From Neorhizobium galegae bv. officinalis (GTDB taxonomy: Bacteria; Pseudomonadota; Alphaproteobacteria; Rhizobiales; Rhizobiaceae), in assembly GCA_000985875.1 (NCBI GenBank), contig CCRI01000005.1, positions 287,902 through 351,901 of the forward strand: a DNA stretch of 64,000 bases, in the 5' to 3' direction. The notes beneath the pieces are model-generated. The model was not told where the DNA came from. It saw only the letters and a list, made by a program, of their open reading frames with translations, and ran no database searches. Both the position numbers and the translations under genes were made by a program. Positions 17,862-27,637 of this stretch are shown in pieces (position 1 is the stretch's first letter; every line of letters starts with the position of its first letter).

Positions 17862-18674
17862 ATGAAAACCACAATGAAACAGACGCTCGCGATAGCGCTT
17901 CTTGCCGGATCGACGCTTTCGGTGGTTCCGGCTATCGCTCAGACTCAAGCTCCCGCAACCGGCCAGGACAGTGGCTCGCCCACCCTGCCACGCAAGCTCC
18001 CGCCGGGTTCGGACGGTTCGTCCGGCGCCAAGCAGACCCAGCCGCAACAGGACATGGGTGCGACGACGCAGCAGCCGCAGGGTGGCGCCAGCGGCAGCAG
18101 TTCGACGACTGCCCAAAGCACGGCCGACGATCCGCAGCGCCTGAAGAAGGGTGACACCGCAGCTCAGGAAAAGCCGGCCGATGCGAAGAAGGCGCAATCC
18201 GCTGACGCCCAGACAGGCACCAAGGACAACACCGCGCAGCAGAAACCTGCCGGCCAGAACGGTAGCTCCACGGCCGCCACTTCCGGCTCGGGCTCGGGCT
18301 CGGGAACCGATGCCAACAAGTCGGCCACCGAAGACACTGCCCGCCAGAACAACGGCGCACAGCAGCCTGACTCTAACCAGGCCGCAACCGGTAAACCTTC
18401 CAACGAGACCACGGGCAGCATCAACATCTCCACTGAACAGCGGACGCAAGTGCGCCAGATCCTCGTCCAGAACAAGGTCGAGCCGGTCGATGTCAATATC
18501 AGGGTCGATGTCGGCGTCGCCGTTCCGACCACCGTGGAACTGCACCCTCTGCCGCCGCGCATCGTCGAGATCGTTCCGGCCTATCGCGGCTACGAATACT
18601 TCGTGCTGGCAGACGGCCGGATCATCATCGTCGAACCCTCGAGCCACAAGATCGTCTACATCCTGGTCGGCTGA
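17862..18674 (+). CDS. DUF1236-domain exported protein (long form)
   Basis: This 270-residue protein has a signal peptide (cleavage near VPAIAQTQA) and a low-complexity Gln/Ser/Thr/Ala-rich region of about 150 residues. A C-terminal DUF1236-like part reads ISTEQRTQVRQILVQNKVEP, then VPAYRGYEYFVLADGRIIIV and EPSSHKIVYILVG. DUF1236 is an envelope-protein domain common in Rhizobiales and of unknown function. It is followed after 22 bp by a single-span membrane peptide gene and then by a second DUF1236 gene, suggesting one operon. Confidence 0.85.
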   Translation: MKTTMKQTLAIALLAGSTLSVVPAIAQTQAPATGQDSGSPTLPRKLPPGSDGSSGAKQTQPQQDMGATTQQPQGGASGSSSTTAQSTADDPQRLKKGDTAAQEKPADAKKAQSADAQTGTKDNTAQQKPAGQNGSSTAATSGSGSGSGTDANKSATEDTARQNNGAQQPDSNQAATGKPSNETTGSINISTEQRTQVRQILVQNKVEPVDVNIRVDVGVAVPTTVELHPLPPRIVEIVPAYRGYEYFVLADGRIIIVEPSSHKIVYILVG

Positions 18675-18696
18675 GCGCCGAACGCGGGAGAGAACC

Positions 18697-18882
18697 ATGC
18701 GTGACCGGGAACCGACAGTGATCCATACGGGCGGCGGCGGTTGGGTCGTCGCCGCCATCCTGCTGATCGTGGTCATCGCAGGCGGGCTCTTCCTGTTCGA
18801 AAGCGGTTACCTCGCAAACCGCGATATCGGCATCCACGTGACCCTGCCGAAGATCGAGCCGCCTGCGCCAGTCACGAGATAA
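18697..18882 (+). CDS. Small single-span membrane protein
   Basis: This 61-residue protein begins MRDREPTVIHTGGGGW and has one membrane span (WVVAAILLIVVIAGGLFLF). The short tail reads IGIHVTLPKIEPPAP. A GGGAG ribosome site six bases before position 18697 fixes the start. It is sandwiched between two DUF1236 genes in the same direction, 22 bp after the first. Small proteins with an HTGGGGW-span layout are known to me from rhizobia but have no assigned role. Confidence 0.75.
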   Translation: MRDREPTVIHTGGGGWVVAAILLIVVIAGGLFLFESGYLANRDIGIHVTLPKIEPPAPVTR

Positions 18883-18954
18883 CAGCCTCAATCGCATTCC
18901 AAGGCGCGGCGCGAACCCCTCGCCCGTGTCGTAACACCCAGAAGGAGAACCATC

Positions 18955-19353
18955 GTGAAAACCAAGATCCTTATTCTTTCCGCCGCCATGCTCGGCGTCC
19001 TCGCTCCTGCAGCTTCGGCCCAGCAAGGCACGGTCAATGGTGCGGCCGGCGGCGCTGTCACCGGTGCGATCATCGGAGGCCCGGTCGGTGCTGCCGTCGG
19101 CGGCGTCGCCGGCGCAGTTGCCGGGACCGCCATCGACCCGCCGCCGGAACGCGTCGTTACCTATGTGGAACAGGCTCCTGCCCCGGCATCGCCCGTCGTC
19201 ATCAAGGAGAAGATCGTCGTCGGCAAGCCCATCCCCGAGACCGTCGTGCTGACCCCGGTTCCGGACAGCCCGAAATACGCCTATGCGGTGGTGAACGAAC
19301 AGCGCGTTATCGTCGATCCGCAGACCCGCACGGTCGTGCAGGTCGTCCGGTAA
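18955..19353 (+). CDS. DUF1236-domain exported protein (short form)
   Basis: This 132-residue protein has a signal peptide (cleavage at ASAQQG) and a glycine-zipper-like segment (GGAVTGAIIGGPVGAAVGGV) that could insert in or lie along a membrane. It ends in a DUF1236 repeat, YAYAVVNEQRVIVDPQTRTV. An AGGAG ribosome site precedes the ATG. It closes the operon with the long DUF1236 gene and the single-span peptide, and a strong hairpin terminator follows. The role is unknown; an envelope location is likely. Confidence 0.85.
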   Translation: MKTKILILSAAMLGVLAPAASAQQGTVNGAAGGAVTGAIIGGPVGAAVGGVAGAVAGTAIDPPPERVVTYVEQAPAPASPVVIKEKIVVGKPIPETVVLTPVPDSPKYAYAVVNEQRVIVDPQTRTVVQVVR

Positions 19354-19375
19354 ATCGTACCCCGTCCTGAAACCG

Positions 19376-19409
19376 ATCGGGGGAGAGACCGAAACGTCTC
19401 TCCCCCGAT
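19376..19409. terminator. Bidirectional hairpin terminator
   Basis: A perfect 14-bp stem, ATCGGGGGAGAGAC with GTCTCTCCCCCGAT, has a 6-nt loop. It sits 22 bp after the DUF1236 stop and before the convergent deacetylase stop. The plus side runs into TTGTATT. It probably serves both converging transcripts. Confidence 0.8.
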
Positions 19410-19462
19410 TTGTATTCACGGGAAAAAGGGCCTCCACGAAAATCGCCGAAGAGACCGCGCCT

Positions 19463-20251
19463 TCACCGGGTCGTGTCGTCGTCGCCGATGCCGTCCACGT
19501 CGGAAAGGCGTACGAACTCGACGCCGCGCCTTTTCAGGGCAACGAGCGCGCGGGCCACTCCCTCGCCGGCGGCATGAGTGGGCTGGTTGATATGCGCGAG
19601 GACGACGTCGCCGTCCTTGGCGGCAGCAATGCGTTTTTCGGCGACGTCGGCCCCGAGCAGGGAGCCACCATCGCCGTTCAGCGAATACCCTGCGACCCGA
19701 TACCCCATATCGCGGATCTGGCGTATAGCCGAAGGATCGTATTTCGCAGTCGAGCCGCGGAACCAGCGTGGTGCGGATAACCCCGCCGCCAGCATGGCAT
19801 CAGCGCCGCCTGCCACTTCCTGGCGAACCGCCTCCGGCGACCCAGCAGCGGCGATGCCGTAGATCACGGCCGGCATGTCGACCGCCGGCACATGGTTCTG
19901 ACCGTGGTTTTCCAGTTCGAAGAGATCGAGATTCTGCAGAAAGATTGCGACCGATTGCGGGTTGTTTCTCAGCCAGCGGGCCGTCACGAAAATGGTCGCG
20001 GGAATTCTCTCCCTGACCAAAGTGGACAGGATTCTTTCGTCCGCCTTGCCCATGCAAGCATCGAAGGTCAGCGCAACCCGGGGACGGCTGGCATTGCCGG
20101 AACGGCTGACATGCAGGTGCGGCTCCACCAGTTTGGGAGCGGGCACGGCATTTTGCGTCAAAGAGGGGTTCACGGACCGCGTCTGGGGCAGATTCTGGGC
20201 GCCGGCGGCTAGAGGCAGCAGGAGAAAGGTACAAAACAGAGCGCGTCGCAT
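19463..20251 (-). CDS. Polysaccharide deacetylase-like exported protein
   Basis: This 262-residue protein has a signal peptide (MRRALFCTFLLLPLAAGAQN). The CE4-like NodB fold is marked by RVALTFDACMGKADERIL (motif 1), IPATIFVTARWL, ENHGQNH (the HxxxH motif 2) and APRWFRGSTAKYD (motif 3). Motif 1 has TFDA where classical deacetylases have TFDD, so the second metal-binding Asp is missing. A TFDAC subgroup is common in alphaproteobacteria and may use other chemistry. It likely acts on periplasmic or surface polysaccharide. Confidence 0.83.
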   Translation of the reverse strand: MRRALFCTFLLLPLAAGAQNLPQTRSVNPSLTQNAVPAPKLVEPHLHVSRSGNASRPRVALTFDACMGKADERILSTLVRERIPATIFVTARWLRNNPQSVAIFLQNLDLFELENHGQNHVPAVDMPAVIYGIAAAGSPEAVRQEVAGGADAMLAAGLSAPRWFRGSTAKYDPSAIRQIRDMGYRVAGYSLNGDGGSLLGADVAEKRIAAAKDGDVVLAHINQPTHAAGEGVARALVALKRRGVEFVRLSDVDGIGDDDTTR

Positions 20252-20330
20252 GATGGAATACCGATATCGAGAAGACCTTCCCTTATCGGCAAATCCTTAG
20301 AGGCGCCATGCGACCGAATCGGCAGTCACG

Positions 20331-20357
20331 AAAAAAGGCCGGACGATGCCGGCCTTT
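20331..20357 (-). terminator. Rho-independent terminator
   Basis: A 9-bp stem, AAAGGCCGG with CCGGCCTTT, has loop ACGATG. On the minus strand it is followed by a run of T (the A tract 20331-20336). It lies 20 bp beyond the stop of the small exported protein gene on the minus strand. Confidence 0.78.
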
Positions 20358-20376
20358 CTTGGGAAAGACGTTCAGA

Positions 20377-20709
20377 TCAGCAGTTCGTAGACTGACCCTT
20401 TGTGTTCGTGCCGGCCTGGCCCGAAGGAACCGACGCGGTGCCGGTCGCATCAGGCGTTGTGGCAGAGCCCCGCGTCTGAAGGTTCGGCGCGCAGTTAGTG
20501 CGGGTGTCCTTGGTGCCTGCCGCATTGCCCATGGCGCCGCCGGTCGTGCTGTTGGTGGCGTTGGGATCGATCTTTTTCTGGCCGTTGCTGCTATCACTGG
20601 CCGAGGTTCCGTTGGTACCTAAATTGCCATTGCCGCTCGTCTGGGCAAGCGCGCCGCCTGCCGCCAGGCCGAGCGAAAGAATCGATACGGTAACAAGCTT
20701 GAAAGTCAT
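20377..20709 (-). CDS. Small exported Asn/Thr/Gly-rich protein
   Basis: This 110-residue protein has a clear signal peptide (MTFKLVTVSILSLGLAAGGA, cleavage near ALAQT). The mature part is short, polar and low-complexity, rich in Asn, Thr and Gly, with two cysteines (TRTNCAPNL and a C-terminal STNC). A GGAGGAAAT ribosome site fixes the start at 20709. A hairpin terminator follows directly, so it is monocistronic. No known domain is visible. Confidence 0.72.
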   Translation of the reverse strand: MTFKLVTVSILSLGLAAGGALAQTSGNGNLGTNGTSASDSSNGQKKIDPNATNSTTGGAMGNAAGTKDTRTNCAPNLQTRGSATTPDATGTASVPSGQAGTNTKGQSTNC

Positions 20710-20821
20710 GGGATTTCCTCCGTTAAAACCACCGGCAGAACCGGCGGATTGGGTTTGCCCGCTTAAGGCAAACCCCGCAGGCCAGGGATGTTCCCATGAA
20801 TTTTCGCGCCGATCCGGAAGC

Positions 20822-21856
20822 CTAGAAGCGAGCCGACGCCAGCCTGCTCTGCAGCGACTTGAGATCTTCGGCCTTGCGGGAAGCCAGGCCCTTCTCCCAT
20901 GAGATCGCAGTCTCGACGATGAGATCAAGATCGTCAAGGCGCGGTTTCCAGTCAAGCAGTCGGCGAGCAAGCGTCGAATTGGCCACCACGCTTGCCGCGT
21001 CGCCCGGCCGGCGGGGCCCGTAGCGGATTTCGAACTTGCGGCCGCCCGCCCGCATCACGGCATCCAGAACCTCCAGGACCGAGTAGCCGCGGCCGTAACC
21101 GCAATTGGCGATCAGAGGCTCCCCGCCGCGGCGCAAGTAGCTCAAGGCCTTCAGATGCGCGTCCACGAGGTCGCTGACATGGATGTAGTCGCGGATGCCG
21201 GTACCATCGGGTGTGGAATAATCTGTCCCGTAGACATCGACCCCACGACGCTTGCCGAGTTCCGCCTCGCAGGCGATCTTGATCAGGTGGGTCGCGCCTT
21301 CTGTCGACAACCCCGTGCGGCCGAGCGGATCGGCTCCCGCGACGTTGAAATAGCGCAGCGCCACGAAACGGAAATCATGCGCCGCGGCGGCATCGCGCAG
21401 CATCATCTCCGACATCAGCTTCGACTGGCCATAGGGGTTCTTCGGATGCAGGTCGGCGTTTTCGAGGACGGGGGTATCGTCTTTCTGGTCGCCATAAACG
21501 GCAGCCGTGGACGAGAAGACAAAATGGCGAATACCGGCGGCGATCGCGGCTGCGGCAAGCATCCGGGTATTGCCAGTGTTGTTCTCGTAATAATCCAGCG
21601 GGTTGGCGACGGATTGCGGCACCACGATCGAGCCCGCGAAATGCAGGATCGCGTTGATGTCGTTTTCGGCAAAGATCTGCGAAAGAACGGCGCGGTCGCC
21701 GACGTCGCCGAGATAGAAGCGCGCCTCGGCCGGCACCGCCCAGCGAAAACCGGTCGACAGCCGGTCGAGAACGACAACTTCTTCGCCCGCGTCGAGCAAA
21801 GCCCAGGCCATGTGGCTGCCGATGTAACCCGCGCCGCCTGTTACCAGAACTGCCAT
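20822..21856 (-). CDS. galE: UDP-glucose 4-epimerase
   Basis: This 344-residue extended SDR interconverts UDP-glucose and UDP-galactose and supplies galactose for exopolysaccharide and LPS; in rhizobia the equivalent gene is called exoB. Evidence includes the N-terminal VLVTGGAGYIGSHMAWAL, catalytic Ser in FVFSSTAAVYGD, the YGQSK Tyr/Lys pair, and RYFNVAGADPLGRTG. The start at 21856 has a GGGAAG ribosome site. It stands alone between a small exported-protein gene and an aminotransferase gene. Confidence 0.95.
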   Translation of the reverse strand: MAVLVTGGAGYIGSHMAWALLDAGEEVVVLDRLSTGFRWAVPAEARFYLGDVGDRAVLSQIFAENDINAILHFAGSIVVPQSVANPLDYYENNTGNTRMLAAAAIAAGIRHFVFSSTAAVYGDQKDDTPVLENADLHPKNPYGQSKLMSEMMLRDAAAAHDFRFVALRYFNVAGADPLGRTGLSTEGATHLIKIACEAELGKRRGVDVYGTDYSTPDGTGIRDYIHVSDLVDAHLKALSYLRRGGEPLIANCGYGRGYSVLEVLDAVMRAGGRKFEIRYGPRRPGDAASVVANSTLARRLLDWKPRLDDLDLIVETAISWEKGLASRKAEDLKSLQSRLASARF

Positions 21857-22015
21857 GTCTATACTTCCCTGCTTTCTTATCGTTGGCAGGACGAAAACAC
21901 GGGCAGTCTTCAACAATGCTTACCCGACGCCGGTTGCGCCGGGTTTATCTAGGACTAAGGCAAACGCGCTCTTGAGCAGATCGCTCGAATTTTATCGTTT
22001 GCGTGCCGGAACGGT

Positions 22016-23185
22016 TCAAAGCCGCTTGATATAGTCCGAGAGGCGGCCGGCCGCCTCTTCGATCTGCTTCGGATCGCGCAGGAAACAGGCGCGCAGGAAA
22101 AGCTCGCCGCCCTTGCCGAAAGCCGAACCGGGCGCCAGCGCCACGCCGATCTTGTCGACGATATCGAGCGCTGCGCTGCGGCTGTCGGTGATGCCGTCCA
22201 CTTTGACGAAAGCGTAAAGCGCGCCGTCTGGTTTAAGCGTCTCGACCCGGTTGGTGGCAATCAGCGCGTCGCAGAGGATGTCGCGCGCCTCGGTCGCCCT
22301 CGCGATGTTCGCGTTCACGAAATCATCGCCCTGGTTGAGTGCCACCACGGCACCTCGCTGCAGGAACTGGGCCACGCCGGAATTCGAATACTGCACGAGG
22401 TTTTCGATAACCTGCCCCATTTCTGGCGGAGCGACGATCCAGCCGACCCGCCAGCCGGTCATCGACCAGTTCTTGGAGAAGGAATTGGCGAAGATGATCC
22501 GGTCGCCCTCCTCCATGATGTCGAGGAAGGACGGAGCCCTTGCGGCGCCACCGTAATAATACCGGGCATAGATCTCGTCGGCGACGATCCATATGCCGTG
22601 CTTGCGGGCGAGCGTCAGGATATTCTTCAGATCATCCAGCGTCGCGGACCAGCCGGTAGGGTTGGCCGGCGTGTTGATGAACAGGCCCTTGGTCTTCGAC
22701 GTGATCTTCGCTTCCAGCTTTGCAAGATCGAGCGACCAGCGGCCGCCGACGAAATCGAGCGGCAGGCCGACGGAATGGGCGCCGGAGATCTCGATCGCCG
22801 AGATGATGTTGGGCCAGGTCGGCGACAGATAGATCATCTCGTCGCCGGGAGAAGTCACCGCCTGCACCGCCAGCATGATCGCGTGCATGCCGGAACCGGT
22901 GACGTAAAAATGCTCGACCGGCAGCGACACCGCGAAATGCCGCGCGTAATAGTCCGACAGCGCCTGGCGCAGTTCGGGAATGCCGCGTTGCCAAGTGTAG
23001 AAGGTCTCGCCGCCGAGCAAGGCCTCGGTCGCGGCGCGGTTGATGAAGTCCGGGCTCGGCAGATCGCCTTCACCGGCCCAGAGCGGGATCAATCCCTCCC
23101 GCCCGCGGGCGTAATTGAGAACCTCGACAATACCGCTTTCGGGCGCAGCGACGGCGCGGGGGCTGAGACTGGAGATGATCGACAT
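22016..23185 (-). CDS. Class I PLP-dependent aminotransferase
   Basis: This 389-residue fold-type I aminotransferase has the substrate-side ETFYTWQRGIPELRQAL, the cofactor stretch INTPANPTGW with VADEIYARYYY, and the Schiff-base lysine in FANSFSKNWSMTGWRVGW. A C-terminal Arg in FLRACFLRDPKQIEEA would bind the substrate carboxylate. Family length is normal. The amino acid is not identifiable by eye; aspartate/aromatic or alanine-type activity are candidates. Position 23185 has an AGGGAATTCC region before the ATG. Confidence 0.9.
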   Translation of the reverse strand: MSIISSLSPRAVAAPESGIVEVLNYARGREGLIPLWAGEGDLPSPDFINRAATEALLGGETFYTWQRGIPELRQALSDYYARHFAVSLPVEHFYVTGSGMHAIMLAVQAVTSPGDEMIYLSPTWPNIISAIEISGAHSVGLPLDFVGGRWSLDLAKLEAKITSKTKGLFINTPANPTGWSATLDDLKNILTLARKHGIWIVADEIYARYYYGGAARAPSFLDIMEEGDRIIFANSFSKNWSMTGWRVGWIVAPPEMGQVIENLVQYSNSGVAQFLQRGAVVALNQGDDFVNANIARATEARDILCDALIATNRVETLKPDGALYAFVKVDGITDSRSAALDIVDKIGVALAPGSAFGKGGELFLRACFLRDPKQIEEAAGRLSDYIKRL

Positions 23186-23302
23186 GGAATTCCCTCGGGG
23201 CTGTTTCCCACATCCTTAGCGCAGGAAAGCCGTGGAATCCCATGATAATCCGTGAGGCAGAGATCGATTCCGCTAATGAATCCTTGGTGCGTGATCAAAA
23301 GA

Positions 23303-23740
23303 TCACTTTACCTTCAGGAGGTCGCGGATTTCGGTCAGAAGCTGGATATCGGCCGGCGGCGGCGAAGGCGCTTCCTCGGCTGACTTCTTCTCATCGGCCA
23401 GGCGCATCTTGTTCACGGCCTTCACCATCAGGAAGATGATGAAGGCGAGGATCACGAAATTGATGAGAACGGTGATGAAATTACCGTAGGCAAACACCGC
23501 GCCCTGTTCGCGCGCGGCGGCGAGGGACGGCGCCGTGACGGCGCTCGACAGCGGCAGGAAATAATTCGAGAAATCGAAGCCGCCTCCGGTGATCGCGCCG
23601 ACGATCGGCATCACGATGTCGTCGACCAGCGATTTTACGATGCCCGTGAAAGCGGCGCCGATGATGATACCGACCGCGAGGTCGACGACATTGCCCTTGG
23701 CAATAAAGGAACGGAATTCGCTGATCATTGACATGGCCAT
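23303..23740 (-). CDS. mscL: Large-conductance mechanosensitive channel
   Basis: This 145-residue inner-membrane channel releases solutes on hypo-osmotic shock. It has the family N-terminus [20 protein letters not shown], the first span with [18 protein letters not shown], a periplasmic loop, the second span [20 protein letters not shown], and a cytoplasmic helix ending EIRDLLKVK. Three nearby ATGs (23740, 23734, 23728) could be used; GGGGGA lies just upstream of the first two. It is divergent from the hybrid kinase gene. Confidence 0.95.
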   Translation of the reverse strand: MAMSMISEFRSFIAKGNVVDLAVGIIIGAAFTGIVKSLVDDIVMPIVGAITGGGFDFSNYFLPLSSAVTAPSLAAAREQGAVFAYGNFITVLINFVILAFIIFLMVKAVNKMRLADEKKSAEEAPSPPPADIQLLTEIRDLLKVK

Positions 23741-23925
23741 TTTCCCCCATGGCGTTTCAGATTGAGCCATGCCCAACATAGCGCTTTCGCCGCGCCTGAA
23801 AAGATGCGTTCGCGAGACCCTTAAATCCGGCCGTCTATTGGACTTTTTGCCGAGAGCCCGCAGATTTCCAAGCGCATGCTTTTCCCCTAATGTTCGAGCT
23901 TCAGAAAGCCTTTTGCGGAGGAGCA

Positions 23926-26900
23926 ATGCTTCCGGGCTGGATCATTTTCGTTTCGGCTTTCGCCTATGTGCTGCTGCTGTTTGCGGTGGCGAGCTACGGC
24001 GACCGGCGGAGCCGTGTCTTCGGGGTCCCGAAGAACGGAAGGCCGATCGTCTATGCGCTGAGCCTTGCGATCTACTGCACCTCCTGGACCTATTTCGGCG
24101 GCGTCGGGCTTGCCTCGCAGAGGGGCCTGGAGTTCACCGGCATCTATATCGGCCCGATCCTCGCCTTCACGCTCGGCATGCCGATCATCCGGCGTATCGT
24201 CGAACTCGCCAAGGCCGAGAAGCTCACCTCGGTCGCCGATTTCATCGCCGCCCGCTACGGCAAGAATTCCACGGTCGCGATGATCGTCGCGATCATCGCG
24301 CTGGTCGGCGCCGTTCCCTATATCGCGCTGCAGCTGAAAGCGGTGTCGAGTTCGGTCGCCGCCATGGTCAATCCGTCGGATTACGGCATCGGCAGCGGCA
24401 ATCTCTATTTCATCGACCTGGCGCTGATCGTCACGCTGATGATGGCCTGTTTCGCGGTCATCTTCGGCACCCGCCATACGGATGCGACGGAACACCAGGA
24501 CGGGCTGATCCTTGCAGTCGCGATGGAATCGGTGGTCAAGCTGCTCGCCTTTGCGACGGTCGGCTTTTCGGTCTTCTTCATTCTCTTCGACGGGCCGGCC
24601 GACCTGCTCGCCAAGGCGTCCGAAAACATGCTCGTCGGTTCGGCGCTCGCCTACGAGACTCCGATCAGCCGCTGGCTGGTCCTGATCGCGCTGTCGGCGT
24701 TTGCGATCATCATGCTGCCGCGGCAGTTCCACGTCACGGTGGTCGAGAACCGCACGACAAAGGAGCGCAAGGTGGCGAGCGCGCTGCTGCCGCTCTACCT
24801 CGTCGCCATCAATATCTTCGTATTGCCCGTTGCCATGGCCGGACTGATCACCTTCGGCGGTACGGGTGACGCCGACCTCTACGTGCTGACCCTACCGCTC
24901 GCCGGCGAACTGAAGGTGGTTTCGCTGATCGCCTTCATCGGCGGCTTTTCCGCCGCCACCGCCATGGTGATCGTCGAATCCGTGGCACTCTCGATCATGG
25001 TGTCGAACGACATCATCATCCCGATCTTCCTCAGGCAACGGCTGATGGCGGCGCGCTCCGGCCAGCGCACCGATTTTACCCGCACGCTGCTGAACATCCG
25101 CCGCGTTGCGATCTTCGGCGTTCTGATCCTCGGTTATGCCTATTACCGCATGGCCGACAGCCAGTCCGGGCTTGCCTCGATCGGGCTTCTGGCATTTGCG
25201 GCCATTGCGCAGGTAGCTCCTGCCCTCCTCGGTGGCCTCGTCTGGCGCCGTGCCAACGCCCGCGGCGCCATCCTCGGCATGTCCTTCGGCTTCCTCGCCT
25301 GGGCCTATCTGTTGTTCGTGCCGAGCCTCGGCGGCCCGGACAATTCCCATGTGGCCACCGCCGTCCTCAATTTCCTGTTCCCCGGCACCGGCATATTCTC
25401 CGGGGCGCAGACGGACCCGCTGGTCAATGCGACGATCTTCAGCTTGACGCTCAACATGCTCGCCTTCGTGCTCGGGTCGCTGTCGCGTAATCCGCGTCCC
25501 GTCGAGCGCATCCAGGCCGGCATTTTTGTGAAAAGGCACCTGCGCTCGCAATTTGCCACCCGCGGCTGGAAGACCCGCGTCGGCGTCGGCGACCTGAAGA
25601 CCGCGATCGCCCGTTATCTCGGCGAGGAACGCATGCGGCGCTCCTTCTCCAATTACGAAAAGACGGCCGGCCGTACATTCAGCGACGACCAGCCCGCCGA
25701 CATGGCGATGATCCATTTTTCCGAACAGCTGCTCGGCAGCGCCATCGGCTCGTCCTCTGCCCGGCTTGTCCTGTCGTTGATCCTGCAGAAGGCCGAGGAC
25801 ACCAATTCCGACACGGCCTGGCTGCTCGACCAGGCAAGCGAGGCGCTGCAATATAACCAGGACATGCTGCAGACGGCGCTGTCCCAGATGGACCAGGGCA
25901 TCGCCGTGTTCGACAGTTCCGAGCGCCTGACCATCTGGAACCGGCGCTTCCGCAATCTGCTCGACCTGCCGGAACAGGTGGGCCAGGTCGGTTTTCCGCT
26001 CGCCGACATGGTCGCCATCCTTTCGGAACGCGGCGATCTCGCGGCAGCTGATCAGGCGAAGGTGATCCGCCAGTTCCAGACGCTCGACGCGCCCTTCTCG
26101 CTGGTGCTGAACGGCGGCGAGCGGATCATCGAAGTGCGCTCCAACGCCATGCCGGACAAGGGCATCGTCGCGACCTTCACCGATATTTCCGATCGCGTTG
26201 CTGCCGACCAGGCGCTGAAACAGGCAAACGAGACGCTGGAACAGCGGGTCGGCGAGCGCACCGCCGAACTCACCCGCGTCAACAAGGAGCTTGCCGAGGC
26301 GCAGGCATCCGCGGACGAGGCCAATATCGGCAAGACCCGGTTCTTCGCGGCCGCCGGCCACGACATCCTGCAGCCGCTCAACGCCGCCCGGCTCTATTCC
26401 TCGGCGCTGGTGGAGCGGCTCGGCGCCTCCGACAACAACGGTTCGCTGGTCCGCAATATCGATTCCGCGCTGGAATCGGTCGAGGCGATCCTCGGCGCGG
26501 TGCTCGACATTTCGAGGCTCGACACCGGCGCCATGAAGCCGCGTTTCACCTCGGTACCGCTCGACGACCTCTTGAAACGCATCGAAACCGACTACGCGCC
26601 CATGGCTCGCGAGAAGGACCTCGAATTCGTCGTCATGCCGACATCGCTGAAGGTCCGCTCCGACGCCAACCTGCTGCGCCGCCTGGTGCAGAACCTCGTC
26701 TCCAACGCGATCAAATACACGATCGACGGCAAGGTGCTGATCGGCGCCCGCCGGCGCGGCGACCAGGTTATCATCGAGGTGCTCGATTCCGGCATCGGCA
26801 TTCCGCCCTCGAAATTCCGCACCGTGTTCAGGGAATTCGCCCGGTTGGACGAGGGTGCGAAGACGGCGGCCGGCCTCGGTCTCGGCCTGTCGATCGTCGA

Positions 26901-27441
26901 TCGCATTTCGCGGGTGCTCAACCATCCGGTCCAGCTTGCCTCGACGCCCGGCCGCGGCACGATCTTCCGGGTACAGATGCCGATGGACATGAGCGCATCG
27001 CAGACAGTCCATGCCGCCGGCCAGCTGGAGCGCCGCAAACGCTCGCAGCCGCTGAACGGGCTGCGGGTGCTCTGCATCGACAACGAGCCGCGGATCCTCG
27101 AAGGCATGGCGCTGCTCATCACCGGCTGGGGCTGCACCGTCGGTCAGGCGGATTCGCTGGCTGCGCTGGACGACATCATTGAGCGCCGCGAACCGCCGCC
27201 GGAAATCATCATCGCCGACTATCATCTCGACGACGGCAACGGCATCGAGGCCATCCTCAAGCTCCGCCAGAGATATCAGGCAGACATCCCCGCGCTGATC
27301 ATAACCGCCGACCGCACGCCCGAAGTCCGTGCCGAGGCGGAGCGCCACGACATCGGCGTACAGCACAAGCCGGTGAAGCCCGCCGCCATGCGCGCCTACC
27401 TCACTCAGGTTGCAGGGCTGAAACGCGTCGCGGCGGAATAG
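23926..27441 (+). CDS. Sodium-symporter-like hybrid sensor histidine kinase/response regulator (NahK/ErcS/CrbS-like)
   Basis: This 1171-residue protein combines transporter and signalling parts. Residues about 1-515 form a 13-span sodium:solute symporter (SSF) module ([20 protein letters not shown]). Residues about 640-760 form a PAS-type domain ([18 protein letters not shown]). A coiled coil follows, then HisKA with [18 protein letters not shown] (His812) and a HATPase ([24 protein letters not shown]). The C-terminal receiver contains [11 protein letters not shown] and phospho-acceptor Asp1098 in [19 protein letters not shown] before 23926 sets the start. By analogy with CrbS/ErcS it may sense a carbon source such as acetate; a separate partner regulator is not in the window. 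Confidence 0.93.
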   Translation: MLPGWIIFVSAFAYVLLLFAVASYGDRRSRVFGVPKNGRPIVYALSLAIYCTSWTYFGGVGLASQRGLEFTGIYIGPILAFTLGMPIIRRIVELAKAEKLTSVADFIAARYGKNSTVAMIVAIIALVGAVPYIALQLKAVSSSVAAMVNPSDYGIGSGNLYFIDLALIVTLMMACFAVIFGTRHTDATEHQDGLILAVAMESVVKLLAFATVGFSVFFILFDGPADLLAKASENMLVGSALAYETPISRWLVLIALSAFAIIMLPRQFHVTVVENRTTKERKVASALLPLYLVAINIFVLPVAMAGLITFGGTGDADLYVLTLPLAGELKVVSLIAFIGGFSAATAMVIVESVALSIMVSNDIIIPIFLRQRLMAARSGQRTDFTRTLLNIRRVAIFGVLILGYAYYRMADSQSGLASIGLLAFAAIAQVAPALLGGLVWRRANARGAILGMSFGFLAWAYLLFVPSLGGPDNSHVATAVLNFLFPGTGIFSGAQTDPLVNATIFSLTLNMLAFVLGSLSRNPRPVERIQAGIFVKRHLRSQFATRGWKTRVGVGDLKTAIARYLGEERMRRSFSNYEKTAGRTFSDDQPADMAMIHFSEQLLGSAIGSSSARLVLSLILQKAEDTNSDTAWLLDQASEALQYNQDMLQTALSQMDQGIAVFDSSERLTIWNRRFRNLLDLPEQVGQVGFPLADMVAILSERGDLAAADQAKVIRQFQTLDAPFSLVLNGGERIIEVRSNAMPDKGIVATFTDISDRVAADQALKQANETLEQRVGERTAELTRVNKELAEAQASADEANIGKTRFFAAAGHDILQPLNAARLYSSALVERLGASDNNGSLVRNIDSALESVEAILGAVLDISRLDTGAMKPRFTSVPLDDLLKRIETDYAPMAREKDLEFVVMPTSLKVRSDANLLRRLVQNLVSNAIKYTIDGKVLIGARRRGDQVIIEVLDSGIGIPPSKFRTVFREFARLDEGAKTAAGLGLGLSIVDRISRVLNHPVQLASTPGRGTIFRVQMPMDMSASQTVHAAGQLERRKRSQPLNGLRVLCIDNEPRILEGMALLITGWGCTVGQADSLAALDDIIERREPPPEIIIADYHLDDGNGIEAILKLRQRYQADIPALIITADRTPEVRAEAERHDIGVQHKPVKPAAMRAYLTQVAGLKRVAAE

Positions 27442-27637
27442 TGTGAACCGCACCCAACCCAGCGTTCATCCCCGAGTCATCACGGACTGTTTACAGTAGA
27501 TCAGGTCTAAACGCCCAGATAGGGCTGGAACTGTCCGGCTTTTTGCCGCGTTTAGCCGCGTACATCCTGGCCCGCAGAGGCCTTACGGACCGAAAGGCGA
27601 GAGCGTTCGGGACCGGCAAAGACGGAGACCGCGACCG

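Noticed and set aside
24892..27453. 853-codon open frame opposite the hybrid kinase
   Set aside because: Same reasoning: the hybrid kinase is unambiguous and the opposite frame is a codon-bias artefact.
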